From JAQGMJ01 sp036271855 (lineage in GTDB: Bacteria; Pseudomonadota; Gammaproteobacteria; Burkholderiales; JAEUOS01): 28,595 nucleotides of DNA. Position numbers and translations under genes: made by a program. The notes below the pieces were generated by a model. That model worked only from the letters and a program-made list of their open reading frames with translations, had not been told where the DNA came from and made no database searches. Location of the stretch: positions 1-28,595 of the forward strand of contig DATAZV010000178.1 in NCBI GenBank assembly GCA_036271855.1, read 5' to 3'. Every line of letters starts with the position of its first letter. Within the stretch, counting starts at the first letter, position 1. Of this stretch, positions 17,401 through 24,678 are shown one piece after another.

Positions 17401-17734
17401 TGAGTTGGCGGCTGGTCTGATCGTATTGCTGGAGGTAGGCGCCGGTGAGGCCGGGGGCGTTGGCGCCGTTGTCGACGGACGGGTCGGCGCGTAATTGATC
17501 GAGCGTGTCGGACATGATGCGCTGGTGCTGCGCGAGGGCATCGACGGCGGCAGTGCGGCGCTGCTGCTCGTCGCGCCAGGCGAGCGGGTCGTAGGCGGGC
17601 GCGGGGTCCGGCGCCAAGGAAGTGGCGGCGAGATCGGGGCCGTTGCCGGCGGCAGGATCGGCGGGCGGCGGTGAGTTGAAGGCCGTTGCTGCGGGGGCGG
17701 ACTGCGATTCGAGGATGGGAATGCGGATGGTCAT
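14498..17734 (-). CDS. Phage ejection-type virion protein fused to a polymorphic-toxin C-terminus
   Basis: This is a 1078-residue protein. Residues 1-680 are Ala/Gln/Arg-rich, helical and split by Pro/Ala/Thr linkers (about 250-300, 405-440). Segments such as QQYDQTSRQLIAGLPPGAA and ARDPHGMLAALQAR resemble large internal (ejected) proteins of podovirus-like phages. No transglycosylase active site is evident. From about residue 681 the DNA becomes distinctly AT-richer. This part holds CIANGC (Cys770/Cys775) followed by a helix, a pattern resembling pre-toxin regions of CdiA-type exoproteins. The last ~170 residues are compact and end in IRRR. Glu997, Asp1010-x-Lys1012 and a late IIWEVPD strand would suit a PD-(D/E)xK-like nuclease, but this is weak. 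No signal peptide is present, as for virion-packaged proteins. The downstream immunity-like gene starts 2 bp after the stop. Confidence 0.65.
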   Translation of the reverse strand: MTIRIPILESQSAPAATAFNSPPPADPAAGNGPDLAATSLAPDPAPAYDPLAWRDEQQRRTAAVDALAQHQRIMSDTLDQLRADPSVDNGANAPGLTGAYLQQYDQTSRQLIAGLPPGAARHSLAALLERNRVTDARAVLADEAQRNLQARQSAFTDGVQTLARDLARQPELLPRRLAFVDQHMIAVDGEEGGPAGFRESMRAHLVDAAVKAQIARDPHGMLAALQARAAGQTPTAATQDAASAQDQADAQEQATSPAGTATQSPGAASSFAANAPASPQPLANPPADPAADHLVIRALRPQEIAAYLPQARSAASAADTNYRAAVLQRAAAASRQYMASGSATDAPGAAEFTRAFGPEQGALRYRQLQQSASAGRLRSDLLSLPDTLLQRALDQSRRPAADTASPSIDTPAPANASPDATQPPGTPTADNAALLAQVIAQIRQQRAADPVQSALDTGSHGTRPIDFTPGTGADLSTALRARAASVGDIARDYNVPAAILTRAEGRQLAQALQTLPVDGQRNLLQQITGAISDPALQEAALRQLSADAPVAALAGLYLARDLSQAPPADQRTWGSTPDVPGLLLQGQALLAPNHGAAGTPYALPSDTLLRQAFARYTGEAYAAEPGKAELYLKASKALYAALDPWNKQDPAYDAGRWWKAVGWATDGKVVPQDHGTGVNPMQVLDWENPNPLTSKPDENPRLFAAAGQGTAIDVVEAQSNSNAGATVTAPVVEPTAAKVAEASQLPQGMKSGPYLTQGQIADLDRTLGACIANGCSEAEQKRVIDLFKSIAITQGEIDRPNYNSAGSLQSFLDRIKPDVKLQAQGKVAREAEAYFSAQNALTRPGGFTTYAPMVGESGIASDGPRTPLGSAILSGIGLAVALSESGSKKIKTVTPNDPKEVLPTPSSYLEIDGTKYPVYSETEARKLPRVSGFFFTYEGGDQRNHKSEISPGQAFDAGTSGAMSDPKTGKRLSLAVGYDNSVTGGSAGKGYNFLRIEGHVQNGYLMMPIDAKLGITSLSPSLKAHDAVLRQTQAAMQNGIQIIWEVPDRKTLRRAKKALGTHFGSDTLDSIHLRIRRR

Positions 17735-17764
17735 GGCCAGCGCCGGTGGTTAGCGATGGTTACT

Positions 17765-17805
17765 TAAGATACGCACATCGATCAACTAAGTGTGGACGAT
17801 TTTCA
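17765..17805 (-). repeat. 41-bp element, copy 1 (candidate phage promoter upstream of the toxin gene)
   Basis: This copy matches the element at 24907-24947 at 37 of 41 bases. The core, read on the plus strand, is TCGATCAACTAAGTGTGG. It ends 31 bp upstream of the toxin gene start codon on the minus strand. It does not fit a sigma-70 promoter with normal spacing, so a phage polymerase promoter or a regulator-binding site is more likely. Confidence 0.65.
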
Positions 17806-18017
17806 GAGGGAAAAAGTCAACTATGTTTAGTGATTCGGCGGGCGTGTTCGAGGTGATGCGGGCGCAGTGACGGGCGCTGCTATGGGTGCTACGCGCAGCG
17901 CCGGCGCGGCCTGCGCCGCGTGTTGCGGCGGCGGTGATGCGTGACCCGAAATGCGCGCTGGACAGTGCGGAGGCTAAAATCGCGCTTTGCCTGGCCACCG
18001 CCTTTGCCGCCCCGCCG

Positions 18018-18710
18018 ATGAGCCGCACCGCCCGCCTGTTTACCCTGCTCGATGCGCTGCGCGCGCACCGGCGCCCGGTGGCGGCCGAGCGCCTGGCGCA
18101 GGACCTGGGGGTATCGACGCGGACGATTTATCGCGATATGCAGACGCTGATCGGCCTGGGTGCGCCGATTGCCGGCGAGGCCGGGGTGGGTTATGTGCTG
18201 ACGCCGGGGTTCTTTTTGCCGCCGCTGATGTTCGGCGCCGATGAGCTGGAGGCGCTGGTGCTGGGGGCGCGCTGGGTGCGCGGCCAGGGCGACGAGGCGC
18301 TGGCGCGGGCGGCTGATAGCGCGCTGGCGAAGATCGCCACGGCCAGCCCGAAGGATATGCGCGAGGCGATGGCCAATACCGGGCTGTGGACGCCGGGCGC
18401 GCCGCCGCAGGAGGCGCTGCGCAAGGGCCTGCTGCAAACGCTGCGCGAGGCGATCCGCAACGAGCACAAGCTGGCGCTGGCTTATACCGATGAGCAGGGG
18501 CGCGCCAGCGAGCGCACGGTGTGGCCGATCGGCCTGGCGTTTTTCGAGCGCACGCGGATGGTGGTGGCGTGGTGCGAGCTGCGCGAGGGGTTTCGGCATT
18601 TTCGTACGGACCGGATTGCGCGCTGTGATTGCAGCAGCGAGCGTTATCCGCAGCGGCGGGCGGCGCTGGTGAAGGCGTGGAAGAAGGAGCAGGACGTTTC
18701 ACAGGAATAG
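18018..18710 (+). CDS. WYL-domain (YafY-type) transcriptional regulator
   Basis: This 230-residue protein has an N-terminal HTH_11 winged helix (about residues 3-60; LAQDLGVSTRTIYRDMQTL) and a C-terminal WYL ligand-sensing domain (about 130-220; RTVWPIGLAFFERTRMVVAWCELREGFRHFRTDRI). The start at 18018 gives the family N-terminus; a longer in-frame form from 17886 has no family support, although no good ribosome site is visible. Composition is GC-rich like host genes. It stands between the two phage blocks and points the opposite way. A perfect palindrome 33 bp after its stop and a decayed YciI-like ORF follow, a common regulator/target pair. Confidence 0.88.
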   Translation: MSRTARLFTLLDALRAHRRPVAAERLAQDLGVSTRTIYRDMQTLIGLGAPIAGEAGVGYVLTPGFFLPPLMFGADELEALVLGARWVRGQGDEALARAADSALAKIATASPKDMREAMANTGLWTPGAPPQEALRKGLLQTLREAIRNEHKLALAYTDEQGRASERTVWPIGLAFFERTRMVVAWCELREGFRHFRTDRIARCDCSSERYPQRRAALVKAWKKEQDVSQE

Positions 18711-18742
18711 GCAAGAATCAGGTTCATATCGTCGCGGGCTGC

Positions 18743-18757
18743 TGACAGGTTCTGTCA
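18743..18757. promoter_or_regulatory. Palindrome, candidate operator of the WYL regulator
   Basis: TGACAGGTTCTGTCA is a perfect 6-3-6 inverted repeat between the WYL regulator and the YciI-like remnant. Placement ahead of the presumed former target gene and after the regulator gene suits a YafY-type operator. Its use as a terminator is unlikely because there is no T-run. Confidence 0.5.
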
Positions 18758-18819
18758 CACGCGGGGCCGACAATGGGCCTTCTTCGCACGCACCGAAGAT
18801 GCGACGAAAGGACCTTGTG

Positions 18820-19068
18820 ATGCGTTTGGCTTGTTACCTGATGTTGCCGGCTGATCCACGAACCGCAGGCTGTGCCAGTGACGCCGGCGCGCCGGCGCTG
18901 CGCGAGGTGGCGCCGGCCGCCGGTGAGGGCGTGCAGACGGCGCCGCGCCCGGCAGCGATGGCTGCCCGTGACCGTTCGCAGGTGGATGACGGTGGCGCTT
19001 CGGCGCGCGGGCCACGCGCGGAGTGCGGGCCGGGGCAGCGACGGGCGGCACGGCGTACGCGCGTTTGA
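18820..19068 (+). pseudogene. Decayed YciI/DGPF-type gene (tentative)
   Basis: An ORF of 82 residues begins with ATG after an excellent AAAGGA ribosome site. Its start, MRLACYLMLPADPRTAG, recalls the YciI/DGPF opening MRFMVMVKA..TEAG. Later segments AAGEGVQ and RGPRAE sit where AGEGLQ and DGPFAE would be expected, but with shifts between frames. I read it as a frameshifted remnant of the small enzyme commonly paired with YafY regulators. The 455-bp stretch 18711-19165 holds nothing else I can support. Confidence 0.35.
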
Positions 19069-19165
19069 CTGCGGCGCTTTGCGCACGCGGCGCTGCCGTC
19101 TGGTGCGGGGCGCGTTGCGGATTTCGTGAGCATCGGGCCGCCTGCGGCTGCGGACCCGGCGCGGC

Positions 19166-19669
19166 CTACTTCAGGCTTTGCGCCCAGGCACGGGCGTTGT
19201 TTAGATCTAGGGTTGCCGCTGCGCCGCTTGCAATCTGGCGCGTAACGTCGCCAACGAATCCGTCAACTGCGTCGCCAAGGAGGGCGCGGTCGAAACAGGC
19301 GAGCTGAGGGTTACGGGCAGCGGCGGGGGCGGCGGGCACTGTGTTGCCAGCGGCAGCGGCGCGGCGCAGGCGCTCAAGCTGAGCATTGAGGCCAGCGACA
19401 GCGTTCGTATGGTTTTCATCGGCATGGTCCTTGGCTTGCTGGTTGGATTTTTCCTGCGCCTGGGCGCGTTGCTGCGCCGCCTGGCCGGCTGCAACAGCGG
19501 CGGCCTTGAAGGCGGCGTAGTCGGCTTGTAGCGCGGCGTAGCGGCCGGCGTCCCATTTGTGCATTTGCCAGGCGCCCGCGCCGGCGATGGCGGCGCAAAG
19601 CGCGGCATACAGGCCGAGGCGCACAAGCCAGGCGTAGGGGCCGGCGAACAGCGTGAGGAGCGCGCTCAT
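19166..19669 (-). CDS. Phage inner-membrane spanin (Rz-like)
   Basis: This 167-residue protein has one N-terminal membrane segment (about residues 13-34, WLVRLGLYAALCAAIAGAGA). A long Ala/Gln-rich coiled-coil periplasmic region follows (about 40-110), which is the i-spanin architecture. Spanins join the inner and outer membranes and disrupt the outer membrane at the end of lysis. The ATG overlaps the endolysin stop by 4 bases (ATGA). A lipoprotein ORF lies wholly inside it in another frame, the Rz/Rz1 arrangement, which strengthens the call. Confidence 0.85.
   Translation of the reverse strand: MSALLTLFAGPYAWLVRLGLYAALCAAIAGAGAWQMHKWDAGRYAALQADYAAFKAAAVAAGQAAQQRAQAQEKSNQQAKDHADENHTNAVAGLNAQLERLRRAAAAGNTVPAAPAAARNPQLACFDRALLGDAVDGFVGDVTRQIASGAAATLDLNNARAWAQSLK
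19207..19425 (-). CDS. Phage outer-membrane spanin lipoprotein (Rz1-like), nested in Rz
   Basis: This 72-residue ORF lies entirely within the Rz gene in a different frame. It begins MPMKTIRTLSLASMLSLSAC, giving a signal peptide with an LSAC lipobox and lipidated Cys20. A proline-rich stretch (CPPPPPLPV) follows, as in Rz1 proteins, then a short helical C-terminus. An alternative ATG lies two codons downstream (19419). The o-spanin binds the Rz periplasmic domain. Fully nested Rz1 genes are known from lambda-type phages. Confidence 0.85.
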   Translation of the reverse strand: MPMKTIRTLSLASMLSLSACAAPLPLATQCPPPPPLPVTLSSPVSTAPSLATQLTDSLATLRARLQAAQRQP

Positions 19670-20244
19670 GCTGGCAACCCGGTCGACAACCCGGCCAGCA
19701 CCTCGCGCGCGCGGCCCCAGAGCAGCAGGCGGTCGGCCTGGCCGTTCAAGCCGCCGTTGATGCGCCGGGTGATCTGCTCGAACTGGCCGGCATCGGCCAG
19801 CGGGTTGAGGTGCTTGCACTCGCTCCAGAACCAGGCGGCGGAGAGGGTTGCGTCGCCCGGCTTGCAGAGCGCGCGCGGGTCGCGCAGGAAGATTTCGGGA
19901 TCATCCGGGTAGAGGGCTGCGCCGCAGGCGGCGTGGTTGTCGTAGCCGGTGATCTGCATCAGGCCGTGCCCCTTGAAGTACGGGCCGGGGTTGCCGCGGC
20001 TCCATTGCAGCGCTGCGGGCCGCGTGTTGCCGAGGTCGGCGCGGCTGCCGTAGGCGGCGCCGCTATCGATTTCCTCGACGTAGATGAGGCGCGCGGACTC
20101 GTGGCCCACTTGGGCGAGAAAGGCGCAAATGCGGTTCAGGTTTTCGATGCCGAAGCGCTGCATCGCTGCGTTCAGCGGCTCGCAATAGGTGGCGGCGCGC
20201 TCGGCGCTACAGCCGTAGAGGTGTTGCAGCTGCTCCGGGGTCAC
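19666..20244 (-). CDS. Phage endolysin, glycoside hydrolase family 19
   Basis: This 192-residue protein cleaves peptidoglycan glycan strands during lysis. GH19 features are QVGHES with catalytic Glu49, a second acidic pair at 57-58 (YVEEIDSG), the substrate-cleft motif KGHGLMQITGYDN, and a typical C-terminal segment TRRINGGLNGQ. The start is a GTG at 20244 overlapping the holin-like stop by 4 bases (GTGA); longer in-frame ATG forms have a non-family Arg-rich extension. No signal peptide is present, so export would need the adjacent holin. Confidence 0.9.
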   Translation of the reverse strand: MTPEQLQHLYGCSAERAATYCEPLNAAMQRFGIENLNRICAFLAQVGHESARLIYVEEIDSGAAYGSRADLGNTRPAALQWSRGNPGPYFKGHGLMQITGYDNHAACGAALYPDDPEIFLRDPRALCKPGDATLSAAWFWSECKHLNPLADAGQFEQITRRINGGLNGQADRLLLWGRAREVLAGLSTGLPA

Positions 20245-20630
20245 AGGAATTCCTTGAGGTGCCTGGCGCCTTCTTCGAGCTCGCGCGCGACCTCGCCGAG
20301 GTCTTTGTCGCGGCGCTGGTCCAGCCACTTGAACACCCAGGCCAGCACCCACCAGCCGGGCAGGCCGGCGACCAGGTAGCAAGGCGCCGCCACTTCGTCG
20401 CGGCTGAACCAGGCGGCGAAATGCAGCAGGGTCTGCAGCAGGGCCGGGCCGAAGAAGATGGAGCAGATGCCGGCGGCGAAAATGCGGATGAAACCTTCGC
20501 GCGGCGACTTCGGCCAGCTCCAGAGAAAACCAAGGGCGCCGGCGATGATGCCGATGCAGGCCGGGCTGCCGAAAACCTTTGCGGCGATGCCGAAGGCGCC
20601 GGCATTTTCCGCGACGCTTTGCTCGTTCAT
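20241..20630 (-). CDS. Phage holin-like membrane protein
   Basis: This 129-residue protein has three predicted membrane segments (about residues 18-36, 45-70 and 78-98) and a charged C-terminal tail (DQRRDKDLGEVARELEEG). Its size, topology and position directly ahead of the endolysin, with 4-base overlaps on both sides (ATGA and GTGA), support a holin or holin-like role in timing lysis. The start MNEQSVAENAG at 20630 is preferred over an upstream ATG because of the overlap and an upstream GGCGGACAG. The exact holin family is not recognised. Confidence 0.7.
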   Translation of the reverse strand: MNEQSVAENAGAFGIAAKVFGSPACIGIIAGALGFLWSWPKSPREGFIRIFAAGICSIFFGPALLQTLLHFAAWFSRDEVAAPCYLVAGLPGWWVLAWVFKWLDQRRDKDLGEVARELEEGARHLKEFL

Positions 20631-21307
20631 CTGTCCGCCGCTGCAGCCCGGTGCGCGACGGGCGGCACGTAGGTCTCTAGCCATCCGGTTGACCAGTCGT
20701 AAAGCTCCGGCTGCGCGGCGGCCGCCACATTTGCCATATGCGTTTGGGCAGCCGCAAAGTTTCCCGCATCGGCCGCGCCGGCAGCGGCGACGATGTCGAA
20801 AGCCGCCTGCGCGCTGATCGGGACAAACACCCCACCCAGCGTCTTCCAGACTTGGGGACGGCCGAGCATATGAATGGGATCGGACATCTTGCCGCCGGCA
20901 GCGAGCAGGTCACGGGCCTGGTCTTTCAGCCCGAGTTGCTGCACCCGTGAAATGGCATCCGATTGCAGCCAATAGTCGCTGCCGGCGATAGCGACCTTGT
21001 AGCCACCAGTGCGGCACCGGTCATCGCGGAAAGCCTTGATCTTTTGGACAATGGCCGGGTAGATCTGCGCATTCGCGCGGCGCGTGTAGGTGGCCGTCAC
21101 CGTGCGATCGCCGTCGAAGGTCTCCGTGCGAATGCAGGCGATATCCGCACCGGCCGGCGGCTGATCGATGTAGATCACCTCGACCGCGCCCACTGCTGCC
21201 TTGTCTTCGGCACTGGCCAGGCGCAGCCAGCCGGGGGGGTATTGGGTGCCTTGGGTGTCGGTGAATGATGCGTCGGGTTGAACGATCTTGCCTGCGATTG
21301 CGAACAT
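20627..21307 (-). CDS. DUF4376-like phage tail-fibre-associated protein
   Basis: This 226-residue protein has a middle segment IKAFRDDRCRTGGYKVAIAGSD ... YWLQSDAISRVQQLGL resembling the DUF4376 family, which is found next to phage tail-fibre genes. The N-terminal part contains PPGWLRLASAEDKAAVG, a pattern of small fibre-cap or assembly proteins. A strong AAGGATCACAG ribosome site precedes the ATG. It lies 9 bp after the 800-residue fibre gene and overlaps the holin-like gene by 4 bases. A role in fibre assembly or capping is inference. Confidence 0.65.
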   Translation of the reverse strand: MFAIAGKIVQPDASFTDTQGTQYPPGWLRLASAEDKAAVGAVEVIYIDQPPAGADIACIRTETFDGDRTVTATYTRRANAQIYPAIVQKIKAFRDDRCRTGGYKVAIAGSDYWLQSDAISRVQQLGLKDQARDLLAAGGKMSDPIHMLGRPQVWKTLGGVFVPISAQAAFDIVAAAGAADAGNFAAAQTHMANVAAAAQPELYDWSTGWLETYVPPVAHRAAAADR

Positions 21308-21316
21308 CTGTGATCC

Positions 21317-23719
21317 TTATCGTGCGGTTGCGTATTTGAAGGGGATCTCGGCGAAGGCCATGAACACGTACGTTCCGCCATTCACGTTCACCCATGCATT
21401 CGAGCCACGAATCTTGAAGCCATTCGAAGTGAAATCGAACTGGCTCCAGGCTTGGTCATTGGTTGACGTGTCGAGATAGAGCTCCTCCGCCATGACATTG
21501 AACGAATTGATCGCCGCGTCAATGACCGTCCAGTCACCTGTTGAGTCGGCTCGCTTCACCAGTAACCAGCGCGGCCGAAAGCCGCAATTGATGAACGGCC
21601 CATCTGCGGACCCGTTGCCCGTGTATGAGCTGATCTTCGAATAACCAGGCACTTCGGACCAGAGACAAGCTTCGTAGGTGTCGCCGGACTTGTTGCATCC
21701 GAAGTCCGTGCTGACCGTGAATCCCGAAGAGCTCGGGGCGATGTTGTTCCACAATGCGCTCGACGTGCCCAAGCTGCCCGTGGTGTTGGACAGCAGATAC
21801 TTCGTCGGCCCCAGCGCTTGGTGATACGCCGCACCGTTTTGAAGGGTGCTGATGTTCTTGGTCTTGAAGAATGCGGGTGCGACACCCAGGCCGTGCGGGA
21901 TTGTCTGATTTGCGCCAGTGCCCGTATAGGTGACGATGTCGAATCCGAACTTGGCACCTTTCTTCCAGGCGAACGCGTCGTAGGTGTAGCCGGTGATGTT
22001 GACACCGCGGCCATTCACATCGTTTCCGAGCGAAAAGCCATCGCCATCAAAGGAGGTCAGCGTGTTGGCGTCGGTAGCCTCGGCATCGGTGGCACTGGTG
22101 AGCGTGTATTTCCCGGCGCCGCGCACGCTGTTGAAGTCGAACCCGTGCGAGCTTCCGCCGGTGCGTGCCTTGATGTCCACGAGATCCGGCGCAAAGCCCA
22201 TGCCAGTTAGCGAGCGTGCGGTGGAATTGCCAGAGAATGTGGCGGAGTTCTGCCCCTTCTTTCCTTGAAGGATTGACGTGTCAACCAGGTTTGAGGCGCA
22301 GAGCGTCTTGAACCCAGCCGGCGCCGAATTCACGAACGGCCGCTGGCCGAAGTTCCAGTAGAGCGCACCGGAGCCGGCACACTCCGAAAAGATGAACATC
22401 TGCCCCGCTTGGCCAGATGTCGGCGTGACGGAACTGAAGGTCGGGTTGGTGCCAGCGCCGGGGTTACCCGTATTGCTGTTGGTCGAGTCAATCCAGTTAC
22501 CCAGGTGATCGCCGATGTAGACCTTGCCATTGTCGGCATCGATCGCGATACGCCAGGTCGTGCCCGACTGAAAACGTGGGCTGTAGTTGCTCGTGCTGGT
22601 CTGGTTGATGATTACAAAGTTGATGTTGTTGTCGTACACCCACCACGCATCTGCAACGCCCGAAGGAATACCGCCGATGCCGGAGAACCCCTTCACACCG
22701 AAGCCACCCGTTATGCCGCTGGTGTGGAAGGTAACCTCCGCATACCACTTCCCCGAAGCAAAGCCAAATGTGGACTCGGTGGCAGTGTGGCCCGCGCTCG
22801 CGTGATAGAGATTGGCATCCTGCATCGTGACGCCGCTTCCCTTGGATAGAAAGTTCAGTGTCGAAAAATTGTTCATTGGCGTGTCGGTCAACCAGTCATA
22901 GGTAATGCCGGCGGTTGCACTCACGCCACTGACCGTGTAGTTGTTGCCGTTGCCGCTGCTGTCGATACCGAAGTCGGACGCACTGCTCACGCTGCCGAAG
23001 CGCAGGCTTACACCATTGTTGCCGTAGGTGCCTGTGTAGGCCTTGTGCACCCAGGCGCCGGTGTCGGCGGATACACGGCCGAAGGAGGAGGGTGTCAGAA
23101 CTTGGCCGTCGACCATATCGATGCGAGAGATCACTCCATCGTAGTTTTCGGTCCCGCTACCATTTGACAGGAAACGGTTGGCGATGCCATTGGCGTTGAA
23201 GTTACTGCCGCCCGGGTTAATCGGAGTGCCGCTTCGGTTATCCACCGCCCAGGATGTAATTTCGGTGCCGTTGTAATAAACACGGTACCTGAGCACGCTT
23301 GTGCCGTTTGCGGCATCCATCACCACCAGCAAATGAAAGTGTGCGCTGGGATCGCGGAAAAGCTGATTGCTTTCGAGAATTGTGTTGCCATTGTTGACGC
23401 AATAAAGCGCGTCGATGACACCGCTGGAACCTCGGAAATAGATTTCGTCCGTGCTCGCGCCAGCCACCGCAAATTGCGTCGACGACAGCGACCCGCGTTT
23501 TCCCCAAATCGACAGGGACCACTTCGATAGGTCCGTGGGCAAGCCATTGGTACGCGATAACGACGGCGAAGCGGTCGCACGCGCGCGCACGCTATGTCCG
23601 ATGGCGTCCCCGATATCGACCGAATGCTTGCCGCCGAACTGGTTCAGGAGAAAGAAACCGCGCGCACGCCTGGCCGCGCGGTGCATTTTTTCGATTTCAC
23701 GCATCGCCATATCAGACAC
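21317..23719 (-). CDS. Phage receptor-binding-type protein with LamG/SPRY-like and DUF7483 regions
   Basis: This 800-residue protein consists of a helical attachment segment (1-35), a concanavalin/LamG-like region (about 60-230; WSLSIWGKRGSL, VVMDAANGTSVLRYRVYYNG), a SPRY-like region (about 310-480; GKWYAEVTF, AIDADNGKVYIGD), and repeats with the look of DUF7483 (about 500-800; MGFAPDLVDIKARTG, GLGVAPAFFKTKN, CGFRPRWLLVKRAD). Such proteins are distal tail adhesins that bind host glycans. The start is a GTG overlapping the fibre stop by 8 bases, with in-frame ATGs just downstream at 23710 and 23704. It is lower in GC than host genes. Confidence 0.75.
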   Translation of the reverse strand: MSDMAMREIEKMHRAARRARGFFLLNQFGGKHSVDIGDAIGHSVRARATASPSLSRTNGLPTDLSKWSLSIWGKRGSLSSTQFAVAGASTDEIYFRGSSGVIDALYCVNNGNTILESNQLFRDPSAHFHLLVVMDAANGTSVLRYRVYYNGTEITSWAVDNRSGTPINPGGSNFNANGIANRFLSNGSGTENYDGVISRIDMVDGQVLTPSSFGRVSADTGAWVHKAYTGTYGNNGVSLRFGSVSSASDFGIDSSGNGNNYTVSGVSATAGITYDWLTDTPMNNFSTLNFLSKGSGVTMQDANLYHASAGHTATESTFGFASGKWYAEVTFHTSGITGGFGVKGFSGIGGIPSGVADAWWVYDNNINFVIINQTSTSNYSPRFQSGTTWRIAIDADNGKVYIGDHLGNWIDSTNSNTGNPGAGTNPTFSSVTPTSGQAGQMFIFSECAGSGALYWNFGQRPFVNSAPAGFKTLCASNLVDTSILQGKKGQNSATFSGNSTARSLTGMGFAPDLVDIKARTGGSSHGFDFNSVRGAGKYTLTSATDAEATDANTLTSFDGDGFSLGNDVNGRGVNITGYTYDAFAWKKGAKFGFDIVTYTGTGANQTIPHGLGVAPAFFKTKNISTLQNGAAYHQALGPTKYLLSNTTGSLGTSSALWNNIAPSSSGFTVSTDFGCNKSGDTYEACLWSEVPGYSKISSYTGNGSADGPFINCGFRPRWLLVKRADSTGDWTVIDAAINSFNVMAEELYLDTSTNDQAWSQFDFTSNGFKIRGSNAWVNVNGGTYVFMAFAEIPFKYATAR

Positions 23720-24677
23720 CGATATTCAGGTTGTAGCCGACCAGCTTCATGTTTGTACCGTCGGACTTGAATATGAAGATGTCCTCTGCACCAGCAGTCC
23801 CCGTAGGTGTGACGGTGCTGATACCCTTGTAGGCGGTGCCCCAGGAAATCGAGTGCGATGTGGTGTATTTCACATCCACCACGTAGAAGGTTTTGTTGAT
23901 CTGCGCGGTCGGATTGGCGATGGTGAACGCGCCGCCGTTGACGTTGGCTGTCGCCTGCGCCACATTGGCTGCATTCCAGGCAACCCCGCTGCTGATCGCG
24001 GTTTCGTCCGAGGCCTGCGGCTTCGTGAATAGGTTGGCAACCGTCTTGTCCACTAAATTGGCATTGGCCACCTGGAAATCGGTGGAGGAATGGGTAGCCA
24101 CCGAGCCAAGGCCGAGATTGGTGCGTGCCGTGGGCGCATCGGTGGCGCCGGTGCCGCCGATGTTGACCGGCAGGGGTATCGGCACTGCATCGGCATCGCT
24201 AATCGCGGCATAGTTGGTCAGGCCGCTGGCGCTGCTGTTCCAGCCCAGCAGCTGGCCGGCCTGCGGCGTCGGCACTGTCACGCTCGCTCCTGATGTGTCG
24301 GTATCGGCCAGGCGGAAGCTTCGGGCGACGAGGTCGAACAGGCGTTGCGCCAGCATGGTCAGCTTGTCCAGCGCGGTTTCGTGGGTCTTGGCGGGGAAGG
24401 GGTCGTTGGCGGGGTACTTCGTGCTTTGCAGCTGATCGGGGTCGCGGATGATGACGACGTTGCCGCTGGCCGCCGGCGGCGCGACGACAAAGCTGACGCT
24501 GCCCCCGCCAGGGTTGCCGGCACCGCCGACGGTGTAGTCGGTGGTCAGGGTCTGTTTGACGCTGCCGACGAAGACGGTGAGGTCGCTGTCCTGCAGGAAG
24601 TAGAAGGGCACGGCGAAGGTTTGCGAGGCGCCGTCGCCATCGTAGGCGATGCGCGAGAGTGTGGTGTTGACGGTCAT
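23712..24677 (-). CDS. Phage tail fibre with T7-type N-terminal domain
   Basis: This 321-residue protein has an N-terminal domain (about 1-130) with the T7 gp17-like pattern YDGDGASQTFAVPFYFLQDSDL ... TTDYTV and VVIIRDPD, which anchors fibres to a short tail. The remainder is Ser/Thr/Ala/Gly-rich (TGATDAPTARTNLGLGSVATH, typical of fibre shafts) and ends in a beta-rich tip (FIFKSDGTNMKLVGYNL). It probably forms the proximal fibre to which the 800-residue adhesin attaches. It begins one base after the end of the small membrane-protein gene. Confidence 0.85.
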   Translation of the reverse strand: MTVNTTLSRIAYDGDGASQTFAVPFYFLQDSDLTVFVGSVKQTLTTDYTVGGAGNPGGGSVSFVVAPPAASGNVVIIRDPDQLQSTKYPANDPFPAKTHETALDKLTMLAQRLFDLVARSFRLADTDTSGASVTVPTPQAGQLLGWNSSASGLTNYAAISDADAVPIPLPVNIGGTGATDAPTARTNLGLGSVATHSSTDFQVANANLVDKTVANLFTKPQASDETAISSGVAWNAANVAQATANVNGGAFTIANPTAQINKTFYVVDVKYTTSHSISWGTAYKGISTVTPTGTAGAEDIFIFKSDGTNMKLVGYNLNIGV

Positions 24678-24678
24678 G

